Of a DNA stretch of 64,000 nucleotides, positions 50,377-60,044 are shown one piece after another. A program made the translations under genes and the position numbers. The notes under the pieces are model-generated. The model was not told the DNA's origin. It made no database searches and was given only the letters and a program-made list of their open reading frames with translations. Each line of letters opens with the position of its first letter. The first letter of the stretch is position 1. Where the stretch lies: NCBI RefSeq assembly GCF_050916235.1, contig NZ_CP104854.1:1736001-1800000 (forward strand). The letters are read 5' to 3'. This DNA comes from Maridesulfovibrio sp050916235. GTDB lineage: Bacteria; Desulfobacterota; Desulfovibrionia; Desulfovibrionales; Desulfovibrionaceae.

Positions 50377-50961
50377 ATGAAAATCGTTAAAATACTGCTC
50401 ATTTCCGCTCTGCTCAGCCTTCTCGCCATATCCGGGACAGCCTTTGCCGCCGGGTCGAAAGTCTTTGTCAAGCTGACGACCAACATGGGTCCCATTGTTC
50501 TGGAACTGGATAAGGAAAAAGCGCCCCTGACAGTGGAAAACTTTCTCAGATACGTGAACGAAGGCCATTACGACGGAACCATCTTTCACCGCGTAATTGC
50601 CGGATTCATGATTCAGGGCGGCAACATGGACCAGAACATGAAAGGACGCGACACCCACGCCCCCATTGAAAACGAAGCCCGCAACGGTCTCTACAACGAC
50701 AAATACACCGTTGCCATGGCCCGAACCAACGATCCGCACTCCGCAACCGACCAGTTCTTCATCAACGTTGCCGACAACAATTTCCTCAACTTCAAGTCCC
50801 CCAGCGGTTCCGGATGGGGATATGCTGTTTTCGGCAAGGTAATAGGCGGCAAAAACGTGGTGGACAAGATTGCCAAGTCCGTAACCTTCAGCAAGGGCCC
50901 CCATGACGATGTGCCGGTAAAGACAGTCACCATCATCAAGGCGGAAGAACTGAAACAGTAG
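50377..50961 (+). CDS. Periplasmic peptidyl-prolyl isomerase, cyclophilin type
   Basis: 194 residues. Signal peptide (MKIVKILLISALLSLLAISG, cleavage near AFA-AG), then cyclophilin core: FVKLTTNMGPIVLELDKEKAPLTVENF, FHRVIAGFMIQGGNM with the catalytic Arg, and FGKVIGG. It speeds proline isomerisation of proteins in the periplasm. GGAGAG stands nine bases before the ATG. Single gene with its own terminator. The 168-bp gap before it (50209-50376) contains no gene that I can support. Confidence 0.93.
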   Translation: MKIVKILLISALLSLLAISGTAFAAGSKVFVKLTTNMGPIVLELDKEKAPLTVENFLRYVNEGHYDGTIFHRVIAGFMIQGGNMDQNMKGRDTHAPIENEARNGLYNDKYTVAMARTNDPHSATDQFFINVADNNFLNFKSPSGSGWGYAVFGKVIGGKNVVDKIAKSVTFSKGPHDDVPVKTVTIIKAEELKQ

Positions 50962-50990
50962 TTTTCCAACCCGCAGTACACACTGACAGA

Positions 50991-51022
50991 AATCCCCGGC
51001 GCACAGGCATCGGGGATTTTTT
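50991..51022 (+). terminator. Terminator after cyclophilin gene
   Basis: AATCCCCG (50991-50998), 12-base loop, CGGGGATT (51011-51018) followed by TTTT. Confidence 0.8.
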
Positions 51023-51136
51023 ATTATTCACGCACACCGCCGATTCCATGCGGGAAGTTTGACCCCACCGGGAAAGAAGAATAGAACAGTCCCCAAGCGA
51101 GCAAACTGTAACCTTAAACTGTGCCAGCGAGGGGCC

Positions 51137-51721
51137 ATGAAAGGTAAAAACAAAAAAGACACAATCTTATACGCTGCGCAGGAGACATTCGGGAGATACG
51201 GCTATGCCGGGACGACTGTGAAAATGATCTCCGAACGGGCGGGGGTGGCCTTCGGGCTTGTTTCACACTATTTCGGTTCAAAGGAAGAACTGTTCGTCAC
51301 CGCCGGGGTAGCCCTGGTGGACGACCTCATGGAGTACCTGACCGAAGAGATAAGCAAGGCCAACTCAGGAATCGAGGGGATTCAGCTCTTCATGAAAAGC
51401 TACCTGAGCTACACCCTGCAGCACCGCAACACTTTTCCGGTACTGCTGCGCTGTTCTCCGTTCTCGGATGTGCAGATCGACATGGACCGCACACGCATAT
51501 CCATCAAGTTTCAGCAGCTTCTGAACATCATCAGGGAAAGCGTGGAACGCGGGATTGAAGACGGTTCCATCAGGGACCTGTCCGTAGATGACACGACAAC
51601 CATCGTCTATTCGAACATTGTCGGTACGGTCAGAACCAGATTTCTTTCTCCCTACGACCTGCCCAACCTCTACGAAGAGACCACTGAATTCGTAGTGCGC
51701 AGCATCAAGTCCAGAGAATAG
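51137..51721 (+). CDS. TetR family transcriptional regulator
   Basis: 194 residues. HTH DTILYAAQETFGRYGYAGTTVKMISERAGVAFGLVSHYFGSKEELF is a clear TetR domain. The C-terminal part (TetR ligand and dimer domain) has no recognised ligand type. ATG 51137 has AGGGG two bases upstream; an in-frame upstream ATG at 51059 gives 26 extra, unconserved residues. It lies just before the DUF1007-NicO metal pair but a terminator divides them, so control of that pair is possible but not shown. Confidence 0.88.
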   Translation: MKGKNKKDTILYAAQETFGRYGYAGTTVKMISERAGVAFGLVSHYFGSKEELFVTAGVALVDDLMEYLTEEISKANSGIEGIQLFMKSYLSYTLQHRNTFPVLLRCSPFSDVQIDMDRTRISIKFQQLLNIIRESVERGIEDGSIRDLSVDDTTTIVYSNIVGTVRTRFLSPYDLPNLYEETTEFVVRSIKSRE

Positions 51722-51748
51722 ACAAATTCAAGTCGGACTGCGAAAAAA

Positions 51749-51777
51749 CCGTGCAGGTGCTTCCTGTACGGTTTTTT
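51749..51777 (+). terminator. Terminator after TetR gene
   Basis: CCGTGCAGG (51749-51757), loop TGCTT, CCTGTACGG (51763-51771) with one G-T pair, then six T (51772-51777). Confidence 0.88.
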
Positions 51778-51832
51778 CTTTTCCGGAAAAGAGTTGCTTG
51801 ACAGAGAGCCACGCCTCTTTCATTGTCCCCCC

Positions 51833-52471
51833 ATGAACAAACTATTCGAAACAGGCGGCCGCCGTGCAGTCCGCATTCTCTGCAGCACAATTCTCGCAAC
51901 GACCATGCTTGCCGGATTCTTCTCCGCAGACAGGGCCGAGGCCCACCCGCATGTATTCGTTGACTGTTCACTGACCTTTGAATTCGATGACCAGGGCCTG
52001 AAAGGAATACGCCAGAAGTGGTGGTTTGACGAAATGTTCGCTACCATGATCCTCGGAGACTTCGACACCAACCACGACAACAAACTGAGTGCGGACGAAG
52101 AAAAGGCCATCGAGAACGGGGCGTTCGTCAACCTTAGAAACTTCAGTTACTTCACCCGCATTTTTGTGGACGGAGAAGATTATCTCCCGGTAGAGGCGAC
52201 TGAATTCAAACCGCTTATCGAAGACTCCACGCTGGTGTACTCATTCTTCGTGCCCCTGCGTATTACCCCGGACAAACGTCCGCATATCGTCAAGGCCGCG
52301 GTCTTTGACGAAACTTTCTATACCTCGATCCAGATGGACCCGAAAAACTACATCAAGGGTATCACTGAACAGATGAACGGAGCCGTCGCCCTTGAGCCCG
52401 TTCCTGAAATGGCCTATTTTCAGGGCCAGATCATTCCCGATGCCGCAGTACTGACTTTGAGCCCCCGCTAA
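51833..52471 (+). CDS. DUF1007 family exported protein
   Basis: 212 residues. An N-terminal signal segment (IRRAVRILCSTILATTMLAG-like, cleavage near AEA-HP) leaves AHPHVFVDCSLTFEFDDQGL, the typical start of DUF1007 proteins, with His residues that can bind nickel or cobalt. The gene usually precedes nicO-type transporters, as here, with the stop overlapping the next start by one base. ATG 51833 has no ribosome site; TTGACA (51798-51803) and CATTGT (51821-51826) are placed so that transcription could start at the A of ATG. Confidence 0.88.
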   Translation: MNKLFETGGRRAVRILCSTILATTMLAGFFSADRAEAHPHVFVDCSLTFEFDDQGLKGIRQKWWFDEMFATMILGDFDTNHDNKLSADEEKAIENGAFVNLRNFSYFTRIFVDGEDYLPVEATEFKPLIEDSTLVYSFFVPLRITPDKRPHIVKAAVFDETFYTSIQMDPKNYIKGITEQMNGAVALEPVPEMAYFQGQIIPDAAVLTLSPR

Positions 52472-53427
52472 TGAGAATTTCCACCACCTGTCTTGTTCGT
52501 ATGGTTTCCGCAGTCTTTGCTGCGCTCCTCTTTATGCACACTCCCCAGGCGCTATGTGCCACAAATCCCTTCATTACCCCCCAGAAACAGGAAACTCCCG
52601 CCGGAACGGCGCAGAGCGCCGGGCAAAGCGCCGTCCGCCATTCATCCTGTCCCGATACAGGATCTTTTTCTTCCGGGGTCATGCCCAGGGTAACCCTTCT
52701 CCAGAAGGACATTCGGGCTCAACTGACCGGATTCGCCCGTGAAATAAAGAAAAATCCGTATGGAAAGTCCCTGTGGCTCTTTCTGGCCTTCTCCTTTGCC
52801 TACGGGGTGGTGCATGCCGTCGGCCCGGGACACGGAAAGTCTGTTGTCTGCGCCTACTTCATCTCCCGCCGTGGATCTATGGCCGCCGCTTCGTTCATGT
52901 CGTGGCTTATCACCCTTGTGCATGTGGGGTCAGCTACCGTGACTGTCTGTCTGGCCTATTTTCTGTTCAAGAGCGGCATGTCTGGATTTGAGGAATTCAA
53001 CAACCACCTGCAGACCGCCAGCTTCGGGCTCGTGGCCCTGATCGGGCTCTGGTTCACCATTGATGCCCTGATGTCCTTCAGAAGAAAGCAGGAAGAATCC
53101 CCGCAGGCAAAGCAGGGATCGCTGAAGGAAATCGGCCTTGTGGCACTGGTGACCGGGCTTGTTCCCTGCCCGGGTGCAGCCATAATCCTTGTCTACACCC
53201 TTTCCACCGGGATACTTTCCGCAGGACTTGCGGCTATGATCTTCCTGGCTACCGGAATGGCCGTCACCACCTCGCTTTTCGCCTTTGCCGCAGCCAAGAC
53301 CCGCCGCCTGATGGACAAGGCCCCGATCTCCGGCAAACTGGGGGTGATATACTCCTGCATCTCCCTTTGCGGCGGACTGGTAATTCTGACTTTCGGCTCC
53401 GCCCTGCTTGCCGCGCATCTTTCCTGA
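52471..53427 (+). CDS. NicO/RcnA-type nickel-cobalt transporter
   Basis: 318 residues. Signal-like N-terminal segment, a Ser/Gln-rich linker (about residues 35-70), then about six membrane helices. The motif AYGVVHAVGPGHGKSVV is the metal-binding signature of NicO/RcnA proteins; LVTGLVPCPGAAIILVYTLS is the second family mark. Members export (RcnA) or import Ni/Co; with DUF1007 the direction is not settled. Its start shares one base with the DUF1007 stop, so both are made together. Nickel is needed by sulfate reducers for hydrogenases. Confidence 0.9.
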   Translation: MRISTTCLVRMVSAVFAALLFMHTPQALCATNPFITPQKQETPAGTAQSAGQSAVRHSSCPDTGSFSSGVMPRVTLLQKDIRAQLTGFAREIKKNPYGKSLWLFLAFSFAYGVVHAVGPGHGKSVVCAYFISRRGSMAAASFMSWLITLVHVGSATVTVCLAYFLFKSGMSGFEEFNNHLQTASFGLVALIGLWFTIDALMSFRRKQEESPQAKQGSLKEIGLVALVTGLVPCPGAAIILVYTLSTGILSAGLAAMIFLATGMAVTTSLFAFAAAKTRRLMDKAPISGKLGVIYSCISLCGGLVILTFGSALLAAHLS

Positions 53428-53573
53428 CCGTTAAGAAGCCACTCTTTCCATGACAGCAGCCCCCTTTGATGATATAAGGGGTATAAGTCCTGTTTTCCCG
53501 TGCGCGCACGAATTCATTCCCTTGAACCGTACGGCTGTTGAAAACACTTCATACGCGGCGCGTGAGCCGGCAC

Positions 53574-56500
53574 ATGGAAATGCTTCAGAAAGAGATGCCA
53601 AAAACGATCACCCTTGCAGGTTACGAGAACTTCCAGCCCATGCACAACGGACAGGAGATGAATCTCTGCCGGGCAGTAAGGGGCTATGACGACTTTCCTG
53701 TGCTCATCAAATATCCGAATTCCGAGCTCCCCTCCCCGCGCCTGCTGGCAGGAATGAAAAACGAGTTCGCCACATCGCAGGAAATCGGTAATTCCGCCAT
53801 AATTCAGGCTGTAACCCTGCACCGCACAGACAACTCCCTTGTTCTGGTTCTTGAGGACCGGGGGTACATTTTGTTGACGCAACTGATCAAGGACAACCTC
53901 ACCGGTATACGGGACAAGATCAGGATCGCCATCAAGGTTGCAACATCGCTGAGCAAGATACATGCAAAGGGATTCCTGCACCGTAATATCCGCCCGGCCA
54001 GCGTTGCAGTGTCCGAGGATCTGGGGAATGCCGTTCTTACCAACCTGCAGCACTGCATACGCATTTCTGAAACCGTTTCAGGGTCTAACGCAGGGCTTAT
54101 TTCTGATGAGAACCTTCCCTACATATCCCCGGAGCAGACCGGGCGCATCAGCGGAGAACTGGACCGCCGCTCCGATTTCTATTCCCTTGGAGTAACCCTC
54201 TTCGAATTGTTTACCGGCAACCCTCCGTTCGTTGCCGACGACGCCCTTGAACTGATCCACAGCCATCTTGCAAAGGAACCACCGGTCCCGGGCAAGATAA
54301 GCCCGGATGTTCCCCCCTCGGTCTCCGACGTCATTCTCAAGCTGCTGGCCAAGAATCCCGGAGACCGCTACCAGTCTGCCCACGGGATCATTCAGGATCT
54401 CAAGTCCTGCCTCAGGATACTTTCCACAGATGATGGGCAGGAAGCATTTACCGCAGGAAATCAGGATATTTCGGACACCTTCACCCTTTCAAGAAGACTC
54501 TTCGGGCGCAAGGACGAAAAAGAGCTTATCCTTTCCGCCTACAACAGGGCATCGCTGGGAAGCTGTGAAGTGGTCATGGTCCGGGGAGAGCCGGGATGCG
54601 GCAAGACGACGCTGATCCGCTCCATAAGCAAACTGATCCTGAAAGAGCGCGGGGAATTCATTTCCGGGAAATTCGACCAGTATCAGCGCAACCGGCCGTA
54701 CAGCGCCCTGATTCAGGCCTTTCAGGAGATGCTGCGCAAGAAGCTGAGCAGCCCCGCACCGGTAATAGAGGCATGGAAGGCACGCATAACCGGAGTTCTG
54801 GGCCGCAACGCGGGGTTGATCACGGAAGTAATCCCCGAACTTGAGCAGCTCATCGGCAAGCAGCCTGCCCCCGCAGAGCTGCCCTCAGCCGAGTCCAGAA
54901 ACAGATTCAACCAGACCTTCAAGAGCTTCATCAAGGCATTTCCGAACATGGACAGGCCTCTGGTCGTCTTCCTTGACGACCTGCAGTGGACAGATGCCTC
55001 AACGGTCCAGCTCATCAAAAGGCTGCTGGATGACAGTGAGACGTCCTATCTGATGCTCATAGGAGCATACAGGACAGACCAGCCCCTGAACAGTAACGTA
55101 CTGTCCATGCTCACAGAGATTGAAGAGCTGAGTTCATGCGTCGAAACCATAACCCTTGACCGGCTCAAGCTACGCCATGTTCACGGTTTTATCAGCCGCA
55201 CACTGCGTGCGGACAGGAAAAGGACCGAGGAACTGACCAGGCTCGTATTCAACCGGACCGGGGGCAATCCCCTCTTCGTGCGCGAATACATCCGCAACCT
55301 TTACCGGGCTGGAATGATCGAGTTCAACAGCAGCGCCAACCGTTGGGAATGGGACATCAAAGCCATCCGCGACATCTCCATGGACGGCAATATCGTGGAG
55401 CTCATGGTCGACAAGATCATGGCCCAGCCCCTTGAGGGGCAGGAAATTCTCAAGACGGCATCATGTATCGGAGGCAAATTCGACCTGCGCATCCTCCTGG
55501 CCGTACTTGATACCCCGGAGGACGTGATCACCGATTACCTGAACATCGCGCTTCAGGAAGGACTGATAGTCTCTGATGCCGACATCCCCGCAGCAGTCAT
55601 CAGCCTTGAGCACTGCCACGGCGGACCGCTCTATTTTTCATTCATGCATGACCGGGTGCAGCAGGCCGCGTATTCCATGCTGGACAAACCCGAAAGGTCC
55701 GAGATCCATCTCAGGATCGGCAGGGCCATGCTTGATATTTTCAATGAGAGCGAAATCAGCGATCTGGCCTTTGAAATTGCGGCACAGTACAGCTTCTGCC
55801 TGAGTGAAATACACGAGCGGCAGGAGCTTGATACTGTGGCCGATATATTTCTGGCCTCCGGCAGCAAGGCCAAGCGCAGCTCCGCTTTTGAACTTGCCGC
55901 CAGACACATTGCCACCGCCTTCAGACTGCTGGGAGAGGACTACTGGAGCAGAGATTACCGGAAAGCATTCAATCTCCATCTGGATTGGTTTGAATGCGAA
56001 TATCTCAACGGGTCGACCAAACAGTCGGAGTACATATTCAACAGGATCATTCAACACGCTGAATCCCGCAACGACATCGCCACCGCAAATATTGCGCGCA
56101 TACAGCTTTACTTCGACCAGAGCCGCTACCACGAAGCGGTAAAGATCGGCATTGAGATGCTCGCCCTGCACGGCGTAGCCATTCCGGAAAACATCGGCAA
56201 AGGAACCCTGGCCCTTGAACTGCTGAAAACAAAACTGGCCCTGCGCAACAAGAGCGCCAAGTTTCTGCTGCACCTTCCGCAGATGGAAGACCCGGACAGG
56301 CAGCAGACCATGCGCCTGCTGATGTACACAATTGCCCCGGCATACATGTTCAACAAGAAGCTGGTCTTTTTCATGATCCTGAAAATGATCCGGCTATCCA
56401 TGAAATACGGCAATGCTCCGGCCTCAGCATACGGGTATATGTTCTATGCCATGTACCTGGCAGCAAAAGAGTTCTCCTTCGAGCAATCCCGGGAATTCAC

Positions 56501-59500
56501 CCTGCTGGCAGTTGAGCTCAACAAGCGCTTCAACAACTCCGAACTGGAAGCTAAAATCAACATGCTCCGCGGGGCAATGCACGACCATTGGCACGTATCC
56601 ATACAACAGAACATCAAGACTCTGGACACAGCCTACCAGAGCGGCCTGCACCACGGAGACAACACATACGCCCGCTACAGTACCTACTTCATTGTCTACA
56701 GCCACTTTCTGCATGGCAGCTCCATTGCAGACGTTTACAACTCGGCGGACAAGTTCACCGGCTTCATAAGCAAGAACAAAAATTCGCTGGCCAGAGGCAC
56801 GCTCAACATGATGCTGCAGTTGTGCCGAAGCCTGCAGGGAAAGACCTTTACCCCCGGCTATCTTGATGACGACACCTTTCAGGAATCCAGACTTGTCAAC
56901 ATGGCCAGAAGCAGCGGTTCCGAAGTCGTTGAGCACTGGACCGGGCTTTCCAAAATCATCGCGCTTTCCTTTTTCGGGCACCACGCCAAGGCACTGGACT
57001 ACATAGAGACTATCTACGACAAAATCGAGACATCCCTGTTCGGCATGTACCTTGTCCCGGTTTTCCATTTTTTCAGCATCCTCAACATGGCTGCTGTTTA
57101 CGGCGATGCTCCTGCTGAAAAACAGAAACAATACCTCAGGCAGATCAAGGATTCACTCGCGCGAATGGATCGCTGGCAGTCAAGCTGCCCTGAAAACTTC
57201 AGGCACATGTACCTGCTGGGCAGGGCCGAACTTTCCAGGCTTACCGGAAAGATGAGTGAAGCCATCACCCTTTATGAGGAAGCCATCCGCTATTGCATCA
57301 AGCTCGGCTCCAGCGCATTTGCCGGGCTGGCCTGTGAGCTTGCTTCCAGCTTCCATTTCAGTATCGGCGGCAGGAGATCCGGGCTGGCCCTTGTGACGGA
57401 AGCATGCGGCCATTATGAGAAATGGGGGGCAACGGCAAAAGTTCAGCGACTCATGAATGATCACAGGATGCTCCAGAATGAGCTCGGGCAGATCTATTCA
57501 GGCATTGATACCAGCGCCACGCAGGAGCACTCCAGAAACTCGAACTCGCTCGATATTTCCGCCGTGGTCAAGGCCTCGCAGGCCATCTCCGGGGAAATCG
57601 TTCTGGACAGGCTTCTGGACAAGCTGATGCGTATTGTCATTGAAAACGCCGGAGCCCAGAAAGCCACCCTGCTGCTGCACAACAAGAACAGTCTTGAGCA
57701 GACTGCACACGCCTATGTTTCAGCTCACGGAATTACCACCCAGATCAGACCGGATCAGGAGCAGGAACTGTACTGCAAGAGCATCGTGAACTACGTGCTG
57801 CGCTCAAAAGACAATATCGTGCTGCGTGATGCCGGGAGTCAGGGACCGTTTACAATCGACAGCTACATAATACGGATTAAACCAAAATCAGTGCTGGCAA
57901 TGCCGGTGGTCAACCAGCAGATCATGCGCGGAGTGCTCTACCTTGAGAACAATCTCAGCCCCGGAGTATTTACTGAAGACCGGCTTGAAGTGCTGAACCT
58001 ACTCTGCTCACAGGCAGCTATCTCCATCCAGAATGCCCGCCTGTATTCCGACCTAAGGGATTCAGAGACCCAGCACCGCACCCTGCTGGAAAGCATCAAT
58101 GTCGGCGCATTCCGGGCCGAGGCCAACCGGGAAGGACGACTGGTAAAAGGCAACCGGGCTCTGGCGGAAATGTTCGGGCACCATAACTGGGCTGAATTCA
58201 GGATGACTCCCCTGCGCTCGCTGTTTGTCGACCCCGGTACTCATGAGCAACTGCTCAGGGAACTCTTTGACAGCCACACCTTAAGAGATCGGGAAGTACA
58301 GATGCGTCGCCGGGACGGGACGCCCATATGGATAAGCATGACCGCAACACTTCACCGGGACGGAGGAGAAAGCGGGAACAGTATCGAAGGAGTCCTTGAA
58401 GACATTACTGAAAAAAGAAAATCCCGCGAACTGGAACGGGCCAAGGTTGCCGCAGACGCCGCCAACAAAGCCAAAAGCGACTTTCTTGCCAGCATGAGCC
58501 ATGAAATACGCACCCCCATGAACGCCATTCTGGGCATGGCCGACATGCTCTGGGAGTCAAAGCTCAACAAGGCCCAGCGAAACTACGTAAAACTGTTTAA
58601 AAACGCTGGCGAAAACCTCCTCCTGCTGATCAACGATATTCTTGACCTTTCCAAGATCGAGGCAGGCCAGATCAACCTTGAAGAGATCGACTTCAACATC
58701 GAGGAACTCTTTGAGGAGGTCGGATCTATTTTTGCACTCAGAGCCCAGGCCAAGAGCATTGATTTCTGCTGGTACCTGCACCCGAATGTCCCGCGCATAA
58801 TTACCGGGGACCCCACCAAGCTCAGGCAGGTTCTTGTCAACCTCGTCGGCAACTCACTGAAATTCACTGAAAATGGAACCATCACTTTTGAAGCGGACCT
58901 GACCGAAAGCTCGCTGCTGCGAATACTCATCAGTGATACTGGAATCGGGATTCCAGAAAACAAGCTCAATTCCATCTTTGACACCTTTTCTCAGGCGGAC
59001 TCCTCAACAACCAGAAATTTCGGGGGCACGGGTCTGGGGCTGTCCATATGCAACCGCATGGTGGAAAGCATGCAGGGCGGAATATTTGTCAGCAGTGAGC
59101 AGGGGAAAGGCTCAACCTTTGCCTTCACAGTCAGGGTTGGCTTCCCGGTCCAGCCGGAACAGGAGCCGCCGCTTGAGGGAACCAGCATCCTGCTGGTGGA
59201 CAGGGAGTCAGTCAGCAGGGAGTTTCTTTTCAAAGGGCTTACTGATCTGGGAGCACGTGTAATCACTGCTGCAGACCTTGATCAGGCTGTTCCTGCCGCA
59301 GAGAAACTCGCCAGCTCGGATGCTGCGGATCTGGTCCTTGTTGTCGGAACCCCTTCTGGAGACGAGGACTGTTTTGAAACCCTCAAAAAGCTGAAAAGAG
59401 CCCTCTGCCGGAACTGGAAGCTGATCATGATCATGGATGCAAGACCCCAGCCCAGAGCCACTGCACGAGCCAAGCAGCTTGGTGCGACCTACGTTCACCG

Positions 59501-60038
59501 CCCGGTTCATCCTCTGGCTGTAGTTGAAGACATCAGGTATGCAAGCGCGTACTGCATGCTGCCGGACAACCTTGATGAAGACCTTGAACAGTCCATGGTC
59601 CCTCTCTCCGAGGACAGGAAGGACGAATCAGAGCAGCAGGAATACCCAACCGCCAAGACCGGCTCCATACTTCTTGTAGAGGATTCGGAAGACAACAGGA
59701 TTGTTATCGACCTGTTCCTTAAAGAAACGCCCTACCAGCTCACCTATGCGGAGAACGGAAAGGAAGGGGTGGAAAAATACATGGCCGGAGAATATGACAT
59801 GGTGCTGATGGACATCCAGATGCCGGTCATGGACGGCTATGAGGCGACCAGAGAAATCAGGAAATATGAAGCAGACAAAGGACTCAGCCAGACACCGATC
59901 ATGGCCCTGACCGCAAATGCGTTCAAGGAGGATGAGCTGAAATGCCTCGACTGCGGCTGCACCGCCCACATGGCCAAGCCGGTCAAAAAGAAAAAACTGC
60001 TCAAGGCTCTGGAAGACTACCTCGGCCCCATAGAATAA
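53574..60038 (+). CDS. Giant hybrid sensor: pseudokinase, AAA-type ATPase, GAF, PAS, histidine kinase, two receivers
   Basis: 2,154 residues from ATG 53574; start uncertain (TTG 53538, ATG 53580 or 53595 also possible). Order: protein-kinase-like domain (about 20-280), NTPase with Walker A GEPGCGKTT (about 338) and Walker B VVFLDDLQWTD, long helical region, GAF (about 1360-1500), PAS (1510-1620), HisKA with His1643 (SMSHEIRTPMNAILG), HATPase (GGTGLGLSICNRMV), receiver 1 (about 1870-1990) and receiver 2 with Asp2080 (MVLMDIQMP). The kinase-like domain has Lys46 but HRN (N138) instead of HRD and NLQ (157-159) instead of DFG, so it is probably inactive. Receiver 1 lacks its Asp. No transmembrane segment; a cytoplasmic sensor. 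Confidence 0.9.
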   Translation: MEMLQKEMPKTITLAGYENFQPMHNGQEMNLCRAVRGYDDFPVLIKYPNSELPSPRLLAGMKNEFATSQEIGNSAIIQAVTLHRTDNSLVLVLEDRGYILLTQLIKDNLTGIRDKIRIAIKVATSLSKIHAKGFLHRNIRPASVAVSEDLGNAVLTNLQHCIRISETVSGSNAGLISDENLPYISPEQTGRISGELDRRSDFYSLGVTLFELFTGNPPFVADDALELIHSHLAKEPPVPGKISPDVPPSVSDVILKLLAKNPGDRYQSAHGIIQDLKSCLRILSTDDGQEAFTAGNQDISDTFTLSRRLFGRKDEKELILSAYNRASLGSCEVVMVRGEPGCGKTTLIRSISKLILKERGEFISGKFDQYQRNRPYSALIQAFQEMLRKKLSSPAPVIEAWKARITGVLGRNAGLITEVIPELEQLIGKQPAPAELPSAESRNRFNQTFKSFIKAFPNMDRPLVVFLDDLQWTDASTVQLIKRLLDDSETSYLMLIGAYRTDQPLNSNVLSMLTEIEELSSCVETITLDRLKLRHVHGFISRTLRADRKRTEELTRLVFNRTGGNPLFVREYIRNLYRAGMIEFNSSANRWEWDIKAIRDISMDGNIVELMVDKIMAQPLEGQEILKTASCIGGKFDLRILLAVLDTPEDVITDYLNIALQEGLIVSDADIPAAVISLEHCHGGPLYFSFMHDRVQQAAYSMLDKPERSEIHLRIGRAMLDIFNESEISDLAFEIAAQYSFCLSEIHERQELDTVADIFLASGSKAKRSSAFELAARHIATAFRLLGEDYWSRDYRKAFNLHLDWFECEYLNGSTKQSEYIFNRIIQHAESRNDIATANIARIQLYFDQSRYHEAVKIGIEMLALHGVAIPENIGKGTLALELLKTKLALRNKSAKFLLHLPQMEDPDRQQTMRLLMYTIAPAYMFNKKLVFFMILKMIRLSMKYGNAPASAYGYMFYAMYLAAKEFSFEQSREFTLLAVELNKRFNNSELEAKINMLRGAMHDHWHVSIQQNIKTLDTAYQSGLHHGDNTYARYSTYFIVYSHFLHGSSIADVYNSADKFTGFISKNKNSLARGTLNMMLQLCRSLQGKTFTPGYLDDDTFQESRLVNMARSSGSEVVEHWTGLSKIIALSFFGHHAKALDYIETIYDKIETSLFGMYLVPVFHFFSILNMAAVYGDAPAEKQKQYLRQIKDSLARMDRWQSSCPENFRHMYLLGRAELSRLTGKMSEAITLYEEAIRYCIKLGSSAFAGLACELASSFHFSIGGRRSGLALVTEACGHYEKWGATAKVQRLMNDHRMLQNELGQIYSGIDTSATQEHSRNSNSLDISAVVKASQAISGEIVLDRLLDKLMRIVIENAGAQKATLLLHNKNSLEQTAHAYVSAHGITTQIRPDQEQELYCKSIVNYVLRSKDNIVLRDAGSQGPFTIDSYIIRIKPKSVLAMPVVNQQIMRGVLYLENNLSPGVFTEDRLEVLNLLCSQAAISIQNARLYSDLRDSETQHRTLLESINVGAFRAEANREGRLVKGNRALAEMFGHHNWAEFRMTPLRSLFVDPGTHEQLLRELFDSHTLRDREVQMRRRDGTPIWISMTATLHRDGGESGNSIEGVLEDITEKRKSRELERAKVAADAANKAKSDFLASMSHEIRTPMNAILGMADMLWESKLNKAQRNYVKLFKNAGENLLLLINDILDLSKIEAGQINLEEIDFNIEELFEEVGSIFALRAQAKSIDFCWYLHPNVPRIITGDPTKLRQVLVNLVGNSLKFTENGTITFEADLTESSLLRILISDTGIGIPENKLNSIFDTFSQADSSTTRNFGGTGLGLSICNRMVESMQGGIFVSSEQGKGSTFAFTVRVGFPVQPEQEPPLEGTSILLVDRESVSREFLFKGLTDLGARVITAADLDQAVPAAEKLASSDAADLVLVVGTPSGDEDCFETLKKLKRALCRNWKLIMIMDARPQPRATARAKQLGATYVHRPVHPLAVVEDIRYASAYCMLPDNLDEDLEQSMVPLSEDRKDESEQQEYPTAKTGSILLVEDSEDNRIVIDLFLKETPYQLTYAENGKEGVEKYMAGEYDMVLMDIQMPVMDGYEATREIRKYEADKGLSQTPIMALTANAFKEDELKCLDCGCTAHMAKPVKKKKLLKALEDYLGPIE

Positions 60039-60044
60039 CTCAGA

